A DNA stretch of 64,000 nucleotides from Trichopria drosophilae. Taxonomy: Eukaryota > Arthropoda > Insecta > Hymenoptera > Diapriidae. Location: NCBI GenBank assembly GCA_030407085.1, contig CM059586.1:102499501-102563500 (forward strand), given 5' to 3'. The notes beneath the pieces are model-generated. The model made no database searches and was not told the DNA's origin. It saw nothing but the letters and a program-made list of their open reading frames with translations. Made by a program: the position numbers and the translations under genes. Positions 14,060 through 28,900 of this stretch are shown piece after piece. Position 1 is the first letter of the stretch. Each line of letters opens with the position of its first letter.

Positions 14060-14610
14060 TTTCGAGTCGCATCCTAGAGTAAAGATGTAAAATATGTCGA
14101 AAAATATGGTTTTTGACCCGTTTGTCCTTCAATTTGGTCAGAAACTAGGTCCACGTCAATATTTTGGCGCACATATTTAAATTTTGCAGGAAAAATCCTA
14201 TCAGAATTGACTCTAAGTGGTGGTACAACATAATTTTTTTAGGGTGTGAATAGATGCTCAAAATGGTGGAAATCTGATATTTTACTCATTTGACCTTCAA
14301 TTTTATAAAAAACTAGGTTTAACTGATTATTTTGGTGTACATATTTGGATTCCGCGGGAAAAATCTTTTCAGAAATGACTCTTACTGGTGGGACAATATC
14401 ATTCTTTTAGGCTGTGAATAAATGCTCAAAGATGCCTAGAATCAAATTTTTGACCCCTTTGACCTTCAATATCTAAAAAACTAGTGCCAATTGGATACTT
14501 TGGCGGTCATATTTGGATTCTAGAGCAAAAATTCCATCAGAATCGACTCTTACTTATAGGGCAACATGAAATTCTTAAATTTTTGTTAGGCTGTGTTATT
14601 TTTCGGAGTT
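14060..14610. repeat. Diverged tandem repeat, ~170-bp period
   Basis: About three and a half copies. In each, a TTTGACC..TTTGxCCTTCAAT block is followed by AAAAAACTAG, a CATATTTGGATT block, then CAGAAxxGACTCTTA and a GGCTGTGAATAAATGCTCAAA block. The copies are clearly diverged, so this is an old minisatellite or a decayed repeat. Confidence 0.5.
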
Positions 14611-14710
14611 CAAAAAATATACCAACTTGCAGTCCAATCGGCTTGTCACATTTAAGTAGCGTTACTTGTGAGCGTTACCAGAAGCAACTAAGATATCTAC
14701 AACTGCATAC

Positions 14711-15019
14711 TTTTCAATCATTCTGAATAATTTTTCGTTTGCTGACGAAACAAAACTGACGGGTTGTTGCTAAAGAAAGCTAAGTTTATTTTCGTTCACG
14801 AAACTTGCCGTCAACAATATATTTACAAACAATACAATAAAAACAGCATGCACTGCAGTGCAGACCGAGGAACAAATTGAGAAAATAAATCGATACTTTA
14901 AATTGCATAAACAATTGCTTCATTTGTGGCTGTAATGGACATCAGCTTTCAGGATAATCGTGGAATGTTGCTATATCTCTTATTATACCACTGTTAGGAT
15001 CTTCCCAAGGTGTACCTTA
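14711..15019. other. Unique-looking spacer before the satellite
   Basis: No gene is seen. The satellite element begins after TGTACCTTA. Confidence 0.3.
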
Positions 15020-15109
15020 CTGACAATTGTCATATGATATATCATATGACATGTCATATGACAATTTGTCTTATGACATCATATAACATATCATAAGACA
15101 TATGAATTG
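15020..15109 (+). repeat. Left inverted repeat of the satellite element
   Basis: It begins CTGACAATTGTCATATGATA, continues with ACAATTTGTCTTATGACATC and ends GACATATGAATTG. It is the reverse complement, with a few changes and one deletion, of 24874-24961. Confidence 0.75.
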
Positions 15110-18100
15110 ACTTTAGATTTTATATCAGATTTCAGAACACAATTTTGTTCATGAACCACTTATCTCACATAAGTTCAATTGTCAGCTGTATATCATGTCC
15201 ATGTACATATCATATGACAAATCATATGACATATCATATGACATCATGTGACATATATGACATATGATATGACACTATATGATATCATATGACATCATAT
15301 GACATATCACATGAACCACTTATCTCACATAAGTTCAATTGTCAGCTGTATATCATGTCCATGTGCATATCATATGACAAATCATATGACATCATGTGAC
15401 ATATCATATGACAAATCATATGACATATCATATGACATCATGTGACATATTCATATGACATATTATCTGACATCATATGACACTATATGATATCATATGA
15501 CACTATATGATATCATATGACATCATATGACATATCATATGACATACCATGTGATATATCACACGAACCACTTATCTCACATAAGTTCAATTGTCAGCTG
15601 TATATCATGTCCATGTGCATATCATATGACAAATCATATGACATATCATATGACATCATGTGACATATCATATGACATATGATATGACAGTATATGATAT
15701 CATATGACATCATATAACATATCATATGACATATCACATGAACCAATTATCTCACATAAGTTCAATTGTCAGCTGTATATCATGTCCATGTGCATATCAT
15801 ATGACAAATCATATGACATATCATATGACAAATCATACGACATATCATATGACATCATGTGACATCATATGACATATCATATGACATCATGTGACATATC
15901 ATATGACATATGATATGACACTATATGATATCATATGACATCATATGACATATCATATGACATAACACATGAACCACTTATCTCACATAAGTTCAATTGT
16001 CAGCTGTATATCATGTCCATGTGCATATCATATGACAAATCATATGACATCATGTGACATCATGTGACATATCATATGACAAATCATATGCCATCATGTG
16101 ACATATCATATGACAAATCATATGACATCATGTGACATATCATATGACAAATCATATGACATCATGTGACATATCATATGACATATTATATGACATATGA
16201 TATGACACTATATGATATCATATGACATCATATGACATATCATATGACATATCATATGACATATCACACGAACCACTTATCTCACATAGGTTCAATTGTC
16301 AGCTGTATATCATGTCCATGTGCATATCATATGACAAATGATATGTCATATCATATGACAAATCATATGACATATCATATGACATCCTGTGACATATCAT
16401 ATGACATATGATATGACACTATATGATATCATATGACATCATATAACATATCATATGACATATCACATGAACCAATTATCTCACATAAGTTCAATTGTCA
16501 GCTGTATATCATGTCCATGTGCATATCATATGACAAATCATATGACATATCATATGACAAATCATACGACATATCATATGACATCATGTGACATCATATG
16601 ACATATTATATGACATATGATATGACACTATATGATATCATATGACATCATATGACATATCATATGACATATCACACGAACCACTTATCTCACATAGGTT
16701 CAATTGTCAGCTGTATATCATGTCCATGTGCATATCATATGACAAATCATATGACATTTCATATGACATCATGTGACATATCATATGACATATGATATGA
16801 CAGTATATGATATCATATGACATCATATAACATATCATATGACATATCACACGAACCAATTATCTCACATAAGTTCAATTGTCAGCTGTATATCATGTCC
16901 ATGTGCATATCATATGACAAATGATATGTCATATCATATGACAAATCATATGACATATCATATGACATCATGTGACATATCATATGACATATGATATGAC
17001 ATATCATATGACATCATGTGACATATCATATGACATATGATATGACACTATATGATATCATATGACATCATATGACATATCACATGAACCACTTATCTCA
17101 CATAAGTTCAATTGTCAGCTGTATATCATGTCCATGTGCATATCATATGACAAATCATATGACATCATGTGACATATCATATGACAAATCATATGACATA
17201 TCATATGACATCATGTGACATATCATATGACAAATCATATGACATATCATATGACATCATGTGACATATTCATATGACATATTATCTGACATCATATGAC
17301 ACTATATGATATCATATGACACTATATGATATCATATGACATCATATGACATATCATATGACATACCATGTGATATATCACACGAACCACTTATCTCACA
17401 TAAGTTCAATTGTCAGCTGTATATCATGTCCATGTGCATATCATATGACAAATCATATGACATCATGTGACATATCATATGACATATGATATGACAGTAT
17501 ATGATATCATATGACATCATATAACATATCATATGACATAACACATGAACCACGTATCTCACATAAGTTCAATTGTCAGCTGTATATCATGTCCATGTGC
17601 ATATCATATGACAAATGATATGTCATATCATATGACAAATCATATGACATATCATATGACATCATGTGACATATCATATGACAAATCATATGACAAATCA
17701 TACGACATATCATATGACATCATGTGACATCATATGACAAATCATATGACATATCATATGACATCATGTGACATATCATATGACATATGATATGACACTA
17801 TATGATATCATATGACATCATATGACATATCATATGACATAACACATGAACCACTTATCTCACATAAGTTCAATTGTCAGCTGTATATCATGTCCATGTG
17901 CATATCATATGACAAATCATATGACATCATGTGACATATCATATGACAAATCATATGACATCATGTGACATATCATATGACATCATGTGACATATCATAT
18001 GACAAATCATATGACACTATATGATATCATATGACATCATATGACACATCATATGACATCATATGACATATCATGTGACATATCACACGAACCACTTATC

Positions 18101-21100
18101 TCACATAAGTTCAATTGTCAGCTGTATATCATGTCCATGTGCATATCATATGACAAATCATATGACATATCATATGACATCATGTGACATAACATATGAC
18201 ATATGATATGACAGTATATGATATCATATGACATCATATAACATATCATATGACATATCACATGAACCAATTATCTCACATAAGTTCAATTGTCAGCTGT
18301 ATATCATGTCCATGTGCATATCATATGACAAATCATATGACATATCATATGACAAATCATACGACATATCATATGACATCATGTGACATCATATGACATA
18401 TCATATGACATCATGTGACATATCATATGCCATATGATATGACACTATATGATATCATATGACATCATATGACATATCATATGACATATCACACGAACCA
18501 CTTATCTCACATAGGTTCAATTGTCAGCTGTATATCATGTCCATGTGCATATCATATGACAAATGATATGTCATATCATATGACAAATCAAATGACATTT
18601 CATATGACATCATGTGACATATCATATGACAAATCATATGACAAATCATACGACATATCATATGACATCATGTGACATCATATGACAAATCATATGACAT
18701 ATCATATGACATCATGTGACATATCATATGACATATGATATGACACTATATGATATCATATGACATCATATGACATATCATATGACATAACACATGAACC
18801 ACTTATCTCACATAAGTTCAATTGTCAGCTGTATATCATGTCCATGTGCATATCATATGACAAATCATATGACATCATGTGACATATCATATGACAAATC
18901 ATATGACATCATGTGACATATCATATGACAAATCATATGACACTATATGATATCATATGACATCATATGACATATCATATGACATCATATGACATATCAT
19001 ATGACATATCATGTGACATATCACACGAACCACTTATCTCACATAAGTTCAATTGTCAGCTGTATATCATGTCCATGTGCATATCATATGACAAATCATA
19101 TGACATATCATATGACAAATCATACGACATATCATATGACATCATGTGACATCATATGACAAATCATATGACATATCATATGACATCATGTGACATATCA
19201 TATGACATATGATATGACACTATATGATATCATATGACATCATATGACATATCACATGAACCACTTATCTCACATAAGTTCAATTGTCAGCTGTATATCA
19301 TGTCCATGTGCATATCATATGACAAATCATATGACATATCATATGACAAATCATACGACATATCATATGACATCATGTGACATCATATGACAAATCATAT
19401 GACATATCATATGACATCATGTGACATATCATATGACATATGATATGACACTATATGATATCATATGACATCATATGACATATCACATGAACCACTTATC
19501 TCACATAAGTTCAATTGTCAGCTGTATATCATGTCCATGTGCATATCATATGACAAATCATATGACATCATGTGACATATCATATGACAAATCATATGAC
19601 ATCATGTGACATATCATATGACAAATCATATGACATATCATATGACATCATGTGACATATCATATGACAAATCATATGACATATCATATGACATCATGTG
19701 ACATATCATATGACATATTATCTGACATCATATGACACTATATGATATCATATGACACTATATGATATCATATGACATCATATGACATATCATATGACAT
19801 ATCATGTGACATATCACACGAACCACTTATCTCACATAAGTTCAATTGTCAGCTGTATATCATGTCCATGTGCATATCATATGACAAATCATATGACATA
19901 TCATATGACATCATGTGACATATCATATGACATATGATATGACAGTATATGATATCATATGACATCATATAACATATCATATGACATATCACATGAACCA
20001 ATTATCTCACATAAGTTCAATTGTCAGCTGTATATCATGTCCATGTGCATATCATATGACAAATCATATGACATATCATATGACAAATCATACGACATAT
20101 CATATGACATCATGTGACATCATATGACATATCATATGACATCATGTGACATATCATATGACATATGATATGACACTATATGATATCATATGACATCATA
20201 TGACATATCATATGACATAACACATGAACCACGTATCTCACATAAGTTCAATTGTCAGCTGTATATCATGTCCATGTGCATATCATATGACAAATGATAT
20301 GTCATATCATATGACAAATCATATGACATATCATATGACATCATGTGACATATCATATGACAAATCATATGACAAATCATACGACATATCATATGACATC
20401 ATGTGACATCATATGACAAATCATATGACATATCATATGACATCATGTGACATATCATATGACATATGATATGACACTATATGATATCATATGACATCAT
20501 ATGACATATCATATGACATAACACATGAACCACTTATCTCACATAAGTTCAATTGTCAGCTGTATATCATGTCCATGTGCATATCATATGACAAATCATA
20601 TGACATCATGTGACATATCATATGACAAATCATATGACATCATGTGACATATCATATGACAAATCATATGACATATCATATGACATCATGTGACATATCA
20701 TATGACAAATCATATGACACTATATGATATCATATGACATCATATGACATATCATATGACATCATATGACATATCATATGACATATCATGTGACATATCA
20801 CACGAACCACTTATCTCACATAAGTTCAATTGTCAGCTGTATATCATGTCCATGTGCATATCATATGACAAATCATATGACATATCATATGACAAATCAT
20901 ACGACATATCATATGACATCATGTGACATCATATGACAAATCATATGACATATCATATGACATCATGTGACATATCATATGACATATGATATGACACTAT
21001 ATGATATCATATGACATCATATGACATATCTTATGACATATCACATGAACCACTTATCTCACATAAGTTCAATTGTCAGCTGTATATCATGTCCATGTGC

Positions 21101-21420
21101 ATATCATATGACAAATCATATGACAAATCATATGACATATCATATGACAAATCATATGACATCATGTGACATATCGTATGACAAATCATATGACATCATG
21201 TGACATATCATATGACAAATCATATGACATATCATATGACATCATGTGACATATCATATGACAAATCATATGACATATCATATGACATCATGTGACATAT
21301 TCATATGACATATTATCTGACATATCATATGACACTATATGATATCATATGACATCATATGACATATCATATGACACTATATGATATCATATGACATCAT
21401 ATGACATATCATATGACATA

Positions 21421-21640
21421 TCACATGAGAAATCATATGACACATATCATATGGGAGATCATATAACATATCATATGACTTTTGGGAAGGAGAAGAAGTC
21501 GGATACGAAAAAAATAAATGACATATGTTTATGACCTGTTGACAAATTTATATCCGATTATGACAAATAAATGCAATTCATATGTCATATGATATGTCAT
21601 ATGATGTCATAAGACAAATTCTCATATGACATATCATATG
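21421..21640 (+). repeat. Internal copy of the array's right-hand segment
   Basis: CATATGGGAGATCATATAAC, then CTTTTGGGAAGGAGAAGAAG and CAATTCATATGTCATATGAT, occur here and again at 24719-24950. This internal copy is followed directly by more satellite units instead of unique sequence, so the array is two blocks joined end to end. Confidence 0.75.
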
Positions 21641-24600
21641 ACATAACACATGAACCACTTATCTCACATAAGTTCAATTGTCAGCTGTATATCATGTCCA
21701 TGTGCATATCATATGACAAATCATATGACATATCATATGACAAATCATACGACATATCATATGACATCATGTGACATCATATGACATATCATATGACATC
21801 ATGTGACATATCATATGACATAACACATGAACCACTTATCTCACATAAGTTCAATTGTCAGCTGTATATCATGTCCATGTGCATATCATATGACAAATCA
21901 TATGACATCATGTGACATATCATATGACAAATCATATGACATCATGTGACATATCATATGACAAATCATATGACATCATGTGACATATCATATGACAAAT
22001 CATATGACAAATCATATGACATCATGTGACATATCATATGACATATTATATGACATATGATATGACACTATATGATATCATATGACATCATATGACATAT
22101 CATATGACATATCATATGACATATCACACGAACCACTTATCTCACATAGGTTCAATTGTCAGCTGTATATCATGTCCATGTGCATATCATATGACAAATG
22201 ATATGTCATATCATATGACAAATCATATGACATATCATATGACATCATGTGACATATCATATGACATATGATATGACACTATATGATATGACACTATATG
22301 ATATCATATGACATCATATAACATATCATATGACATATCACATGAACCAATTATCTCACATAAGTTCAATTGTCAGCTGTATATCATGTCCATGTGCATA
22401 TCATATGACAAATCATATGACATATCATATGACAAATCATACGACATATCATATGACATCATGTGACATCATATGACATATTATATGACATATGATATGA
22501 CACTATATGATATCATATGACATCATATGACATATCATATGACATAACACATGAACCACTTATCTCACATAAGTTCAATTGTCAGCTGTATATCATGTCC
22601 ATGTGCATATCATATGACAAATCATATGACATATCATATGACATCATGTGACATATCATATGACATATGATATGACACTATATGATATCATATGACATCA
22701 TATAACATATCATATGACATATCACACGAACCACTTATCTCACATAGGTTCAATTGTCAGCTGTATATCATGTCCATGTGCATATCATATGACAAATGAT
22801 ATGTCATATAATATGACAAATCATATGACATATCATATGACATCATGTGACATATCATATGACATATGATATGACACTATATGATATCATATGACATCAT
22901 ATAACATATCATATGACATATCACATGAACCAATTATCTCACATAAGTTCAATTGTCAGCTGTATATCATGTCCATGTGCATATCATATGACAAATCATA
23001 TGACATATCATATGACATCATGTGACATATCATATGACATCATGTGATATATCATATGACATATCATATGACAGTATATGATATCATATGACATCATATA
23101 ACATATCATATGACATAACACATGAACCAATTATCTCACATAAGTTCAATTGTCAGCTGTATATCATGTCCATGTGCATATCATATGACAAATCATATGA
23201 CATATCATATGACATCATGTGACATATCATATGACATATGATATGACAGTATATGATATCATATGACATCATATAACATATCATATGACATATCACACGA
23301 ACCAATTATCTCACATAAGTTCAATTGTCAGCTGTATATCATGTCCATGTGCATATCATATGACAAATGATATGTCATATCATATGACAAATCATATGAC
23401 ATATCATATGACATCCTGTGACATATCATATGACATATGATATGACACTATATGATATCATATGACATCATATAACATATCATATGACATATCACATGAA
23501 CCAATTATCTCACATAAGTTCAATTGTCAGCTGTATATCATGTCCATGTGCATATCATATGACAAATCATATGACATATCATATGACAAATCATACGACA
23601 TATCATATGACATCATGTGACATCATATGACATCATATGACATATCATATGACACTATATGATATCATATGACATCATATGACATATCACATGAACCACT
23701 TATCTCACATAAGTTCAATTGTCAGCTGTATATCATGTCCATGTGCATATCATATGACAAATCATATGACATCATGTGACATACCATATGACAAATCATA
23801 TGACATATCATATGACATCATGTGACATATTCATACGACATATTATCTGACATATCATATGACACTATATGATATCATATGACATCATATGGCATATCAT
23901 ATGACATATCATGTGACATATCACACGAACCACTTATCTCACATAAGTTCAATTGTCAGCTGTATATCATGTCCATGTGCATATCATATGACAAATCATA
24001 TGACATATCATATGACATCATGTGACATATCATATGACAAATCATATGACAAATCATATGACATCATGTGACATATCATATGACATATGATATGACACTA
24101 TATGATATCATATGACATCATATGACATATCATATGACATATCATATGACATCACACGAACCACTTATCTCACATAGGTTCAATTGTCAGCTGTATATCA
24201 TGTCCATGTGCATATCATATGACAAATCATATGACATATCATATTACATCATGTGACATATCACATGAACCAATTATCTCACATAAGTTCAATTGTCAGC
24301 TGTATATCATGTCCATGTGCATATCATATGACAAATCATATGACATATCATATGACAAATCATACGACATATCATATGACATCATGTGACATCATATGAC
24401 AAATCATATGACATATCATATGACATCATGTGACATATCATATGACATATGATATGACACTATATGATATCATATGACATCATATGACATATCTTATGAC
24501 ATATCACATGAACCACTTATCTCACATAAGTTCAATTGTCAGCTGTATATCATGTCCATGTGCATATCATATGACAAATCATATGACAAATCATATGACA

Positions 24601-24873
24601 TATCATATGACAAATCATATGACATCATGTGACATATTCATATGACATATTATCTGACATATCATATGACACTATATGATATCATATGACATCATATGAC
24701 ATATCATATGACATATCACATGAGAAATCATATGACACATATCATATGGGAGATCATATAACATATCATATGACTTTTGGGAAGGAGAAGAAGTCGGATA
24801 CGAAAAAAATAAAGGCGGTTGGCTGTTTATTGCCTGTTGAAAATTTATATCCGATTATAGAACCAAATAAATG

Positions 24874-24961
24874 CAATTCATATGTCATATGATATGTCAT
24901 ATGATGTCATAAGACAAATTCTCATATGACATATCATATGATATATCATGACAATTTTCAG
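24874..24961 (-). repeat. Right inverted repeat of the satellite element
   Basis: Read on the minus strand it starts CTGAAAATTGTCATGATATA, then GAATTTGTCTTATGACATCA, and ends CATATGAATTG, pairing with 15020-15109. No clear target duplication was found (flanks TACCTTA and TACCCTT may be part of the repeat). Confidence 0.75.
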
Positions 24962-25998
24962 AAGGGTATTGTAGGTCTTGAAAATACCTACAAAAGGAGA
25001 CGTCGTACATTCAATTACGACCAAAATTGACCGAATCACAGCGAAAAACCCTAAATTATCCTTCACCACCCCTCCCTAATTTAGGTTAAGATATCACCAC
25101 CAGCAATCCTAAAAAAATCTCGCACCTTCGTCCACTTTCCCACTCAAATCTAAGATGGCTGACCTATGAGGTCTAGAAAACCTTAACTTAACGATTAAGT
25201 AAATTTTGTAACTCACTTTTTCTGGGCGGCCAAGTCTTGCGGAAGTTTCACTTTATTCTATTATTTTATCGACAAAATGGCGGCCGATAACACGAAATAT
25301 TCATTCGTCTTTCAAAATTGCACTAAATCCAGCACGGAACTAATTCTGATGGAAGACAACTCATTACTAGGCTTTTACAGGAGCCTTATATTAGTTTTGT
25401 TAAATTCAAGATGGCGGATACAATATGGCGTAAATATTAAATATTCAAATATTTTTTTTATTTTCAATATCGTTACGGTTTTTGAGTCGCTGATTCCTAA
25501 TTTATTATAAGATTTCCAAAATAATATTAAACATGGATTTCGTGATCAAATGTTCAAAATAGAAAATGGCGGATACCAGCTCTTAAAGTTATAAGTTACG
25601 CAAATAAAAATTGCAAACAAAATTATGAAGAAATATTTTTTCCAAATTAAATTTTTAAAGTAATTTTACAAATTAAGTGAAATGATCAAATGTGTGGATA
25701 ATTTAAAAATACTAATTTTCTTTAAAAAAAAATGTATTTTTAATGTTTTTGTTTTTTGTAATTTTAATGTTGTTGTATCTGGTTTAAATGACCAACCGTA
25801 ATCTGAAAATATACTTCTATCTCGTTAACGTTCAAGGTCGCCGTTCGTTCAAACGCAATGAATCGCGTATTAAGTAAGTGCCACTAGTCGTGTCTATGCT
25901 GTCGACATCGTAACACGTGTTAACTCTGCAATGTTGCGTATTTTGCTTACATCATTATCAACAGTATAATTTTGAAAAAAAAAAAAATAATTTTAAGA
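24962..25998. other. Upstream region of the SWEET gene
   Basis: It contains two copies of AAATGGCGGATAC-type dispersed repeat (about 25412 and 25563), then a less AT-rich 130-bp stretch from about 25830 (GTTCAAGGTCGCCGTTCGTT) that probably holds the promoter and 5' UTR. A run of about ten A at 25976-25986 lies just before the start codon. Confidence 0.4.
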
Positions 25999-28900
25999 AT
26001 GCCTCTAGAAGAGTACAAGGACCTCGTGGCGGCGAGTGCCGCAATATCGACAATGGGACAAATGTTATCTGGGACGTACGTTTTCAATGTTCAACTTACT
26101 AAATGTGTTTTTAGTTCAATAGTTTACAAAAGTGTTGTTTGTTTTCAAAATTTAGTATAATTTGCAAGGATATTTATTGCAAGGGGACGTCCAAAGGATT
26201 CGACCCAATGCCTTTCGTCGGTGGCATGGGATTGTAAGTTATCTGATTATTTTGAAAAATGTTCGTTTTTTACCGATAATTATTTGCAGGTGTCTATTAA
26301 TGCTGCAGTATGCCTTTATCGTGGGTGATGCGGCTATGATTAACGTCAACCTCTTTGGATTAGTGACAAATGTGATTTATACGCTAGTGTTTTATGTTTA
26401 TTCACCAGATAAGGTAACTTTGAATTATTAGTTGCTAAATTTAGTTTCTAAAGTTAAACACTGCATTTAAGTAATATAGAACACATACTTAAGTCTTAAT
26501 GAGACTATCGATAGCACATATTTTCCTGTTACTTATATATCTTAGTATAAAAATTTAAAAACATGTGATAGCTAGTACACTAGATAGTAATTTAATGATT
26601 TTATCAATTATTTTTCACTTTAATAGTGCTATTTCAATAATAAAAATTAACATAGCGAAAAATATATTTTCATATTTTATGACGGCAAAGTGAAAACAGA
26701 CTCTTAAAATGAAAATAAAAAACAAAGAAACGGGTGGACAAAATTCTTCGTATTATTATTACAGCAAATCATAATCTAGAACGTCTTTCAAGCAAACTTG
26801 TTTTTAATTTTTGTTTAATCCGATAAAGAAATACTTAGAATTTCTTTCAGAGCCGGTTCTGTATTAAAATTCCAGTAATTGCTATAAAGTTACAAAAATA
26901 CTGCAAAATAAGAAGTTTTTATCGTAATTCTATAGAACTGTGGCAATTATACGCCTTTGATGGACGTTTTCAACAGCTATTTTCTTATAAAATTTATTTA
27001 TCTGACATTCGCATTGGCAAGCAGTCTTATTTATCGAACGGAAATGCATTTCTATAACGGGCGCGGAAAGCAGCGCTACGATAGAACGTCTCCAACTACC
27101 GGTGACAGGCATAACTACATTAGGCGTACTATATCGTAATAGTAATTTGTTATGTCTTAAAATATTCGTTACATTTTTAAATAATTTATTATTTTATTAT
27201 TCTACAGCTATTAAGAATCTCGTTACACACATTTTTTTCTTTTAATTTTAATGCATTATCAATTTGAACTCATACGAGTTTTTTAGAGATTTATTTAGCA
27301 TTTTTAGAATAGAGAAGATAGGGATTCAAACGTCCACAGGACTTCATAAAAAGTACGCATGTTTGAAAATTGTTATTGGTTATTACGACTTTTGATTTGT
27401 AAAATTAAAAATGGCCCATAAATTAGAAAAACTGGTTTCGTCAAAAATAATTGATTTACAGTAGTATATTGATCGTAATAATGAACTATTTTCAAAATAA
27501 TCGAGTACATTTCTTAGAAAAATTGGATTTTTTGGAGGTTAGGATTTTTAGATGGAAAAAAAATCTCAAAATATAATTTTGAACAATTTTACGCAGGTTT
27601 GGTTGTAACTTAAAGAATTTTCATTACATTTTTAATACGAAAAAAAAAAGTTCAAATATTCAATGTTTTTTTTTTATTTAAAAGCCGTCATTTTTCAATG
27701 AAATTTATCAATTGAAAGAACATACACGAAAATGATATACTGGGTCCTTTTCACGTCAATATTAATCTATTTTCCTGTTGACATTGAAGCTCGAAAAGTA
27801 ACCAAAAAATTACAGAACAAAAAAAAGTAAATTTTTGTTTAAATGCTAAAATTCGGAACATATTTTTGTCTTTTTAGAGTAGTTGCATTTTACAAGTATA
27901 CTTAAGAAACGAGAATTTGTTTACGTATACGTTAAAGCAAATAAAAAAATGTAGATTTTGACGTATGTTGTTTAAAATAAAAAAATGCTTAATAATCTTG
28001 TGAATTAATTTAATGAATTATATAATATAAATGAATTGTATTCTTCAGAATGATTATACTGGTCGACAAAAACTTGCATTCTGATTCAAACATCGCACTA
28101 GACATCTCTTATTGATTTTTCATCGCTGAACACGAATCTGGCGTCAAAACTTGTCCATCGCGTCGACATTTTGAGAAAAACGGGTCCAAAAATGCAAAAA
28201 ATCTGTTTTTTGCAGTTTTTGATCACGTGTAGATAGTGAAGCAGATGTGCTACAAGTCTCTAACTAGACTTAAATTAAAGCTCAAAACTTCAGCTAAAAG
28301 AATCAAATAAAAAAGACACTGAATCGTAGAAACAGGGTTTTTTTCAGTTTTTGAACCCGTTTTTTCTCAAAATCTCAACGTGATGGACAATTTTTTACGT
28401 CAGATTCGCGTTCAGCAATGAAAAATCTATAAGAAGTGTCTAGTCAGATGTTTAAAATATGTTTAATTTACTGATTTAATACAGTATTAAATAAAACGTT
28501 TACTCGCTTCGAGAAATTGTTTAGAAACTTATAATATAATATTGTGATAATACTTTAAGGACATATCTGTATGTTATTTTTATATTATTATTTTAGTAAT
28601 TGTTTTTTTAAATTGAACTCTTTAAAAAAGAATAGAAATTATGACTGAACTATATTAATATATTTATATAAGTGACAATTTATATTTAAAAATTATCCTA
28701 TCGCCATATTATGTAAACATTTTTATCCATGCTTTAAATTCGTAAAATGTTATGAATATTAAAGATTATATTTTACCAGAAAGTATTTTAATTTCAAGAT
28801 AAAGAATTTCACGAGAAGGAATTTATTGTAGCATGGAGCTGGTTTTTATATATTCCTCTATGGACTTATCTCACTACAATAAACTCATTCAAAGCAAATT

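Larger units (their letters stand above)
15020..24961. mobile_element. Satellite array bounded by inverted repeats
   Basis: A ~9.94 kb block. The basic unit is a constant ~80-bp segment (ACATGAACCACTTATCTCAC, then TTCAATTGTCAGCTGTATAT, then CATGTCCATGTGCATATC) followed by 5-25 copies of a 10-bp motif, mainly ATCATATGAC with the variants ATCATGTGAC, AATCATATGAC and TATATGATATC. I count about 41 constant segments, spaced roughly 110-330 bp (one gap of ~600 bp holds an internal terminal segment). Recurrent variants (ACCAATTATC for ACCACTTATC, CATAGG for CATAAG, CACACGAACC for CACATGAACC) mark sub-lineages. The block is bounded by inverted repeats listed separately, and a unique tail lies at 24736-24873. 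There is no transposase. The many 60-codon ORFs of SYDI/MTYH repeats are not genes. Confidence 0.8.

Noticed and set aside
17545..24071. Repeated 60-68 codon ORFs rich in MTYHMT and SYDISYD as a protein family
   Set aside because: They follow the 10-bp and 80-bp satellite units, stop at the same satellite word each time, and have no start context or domain.
15020..24961. CRISPR-like array (constant segment plus variable spacers)
   Set aside because: The 'spacers' are themselves tandem copies of one 10-mer, the setting is a eukaryotic chromosome, and there are no cas genes.
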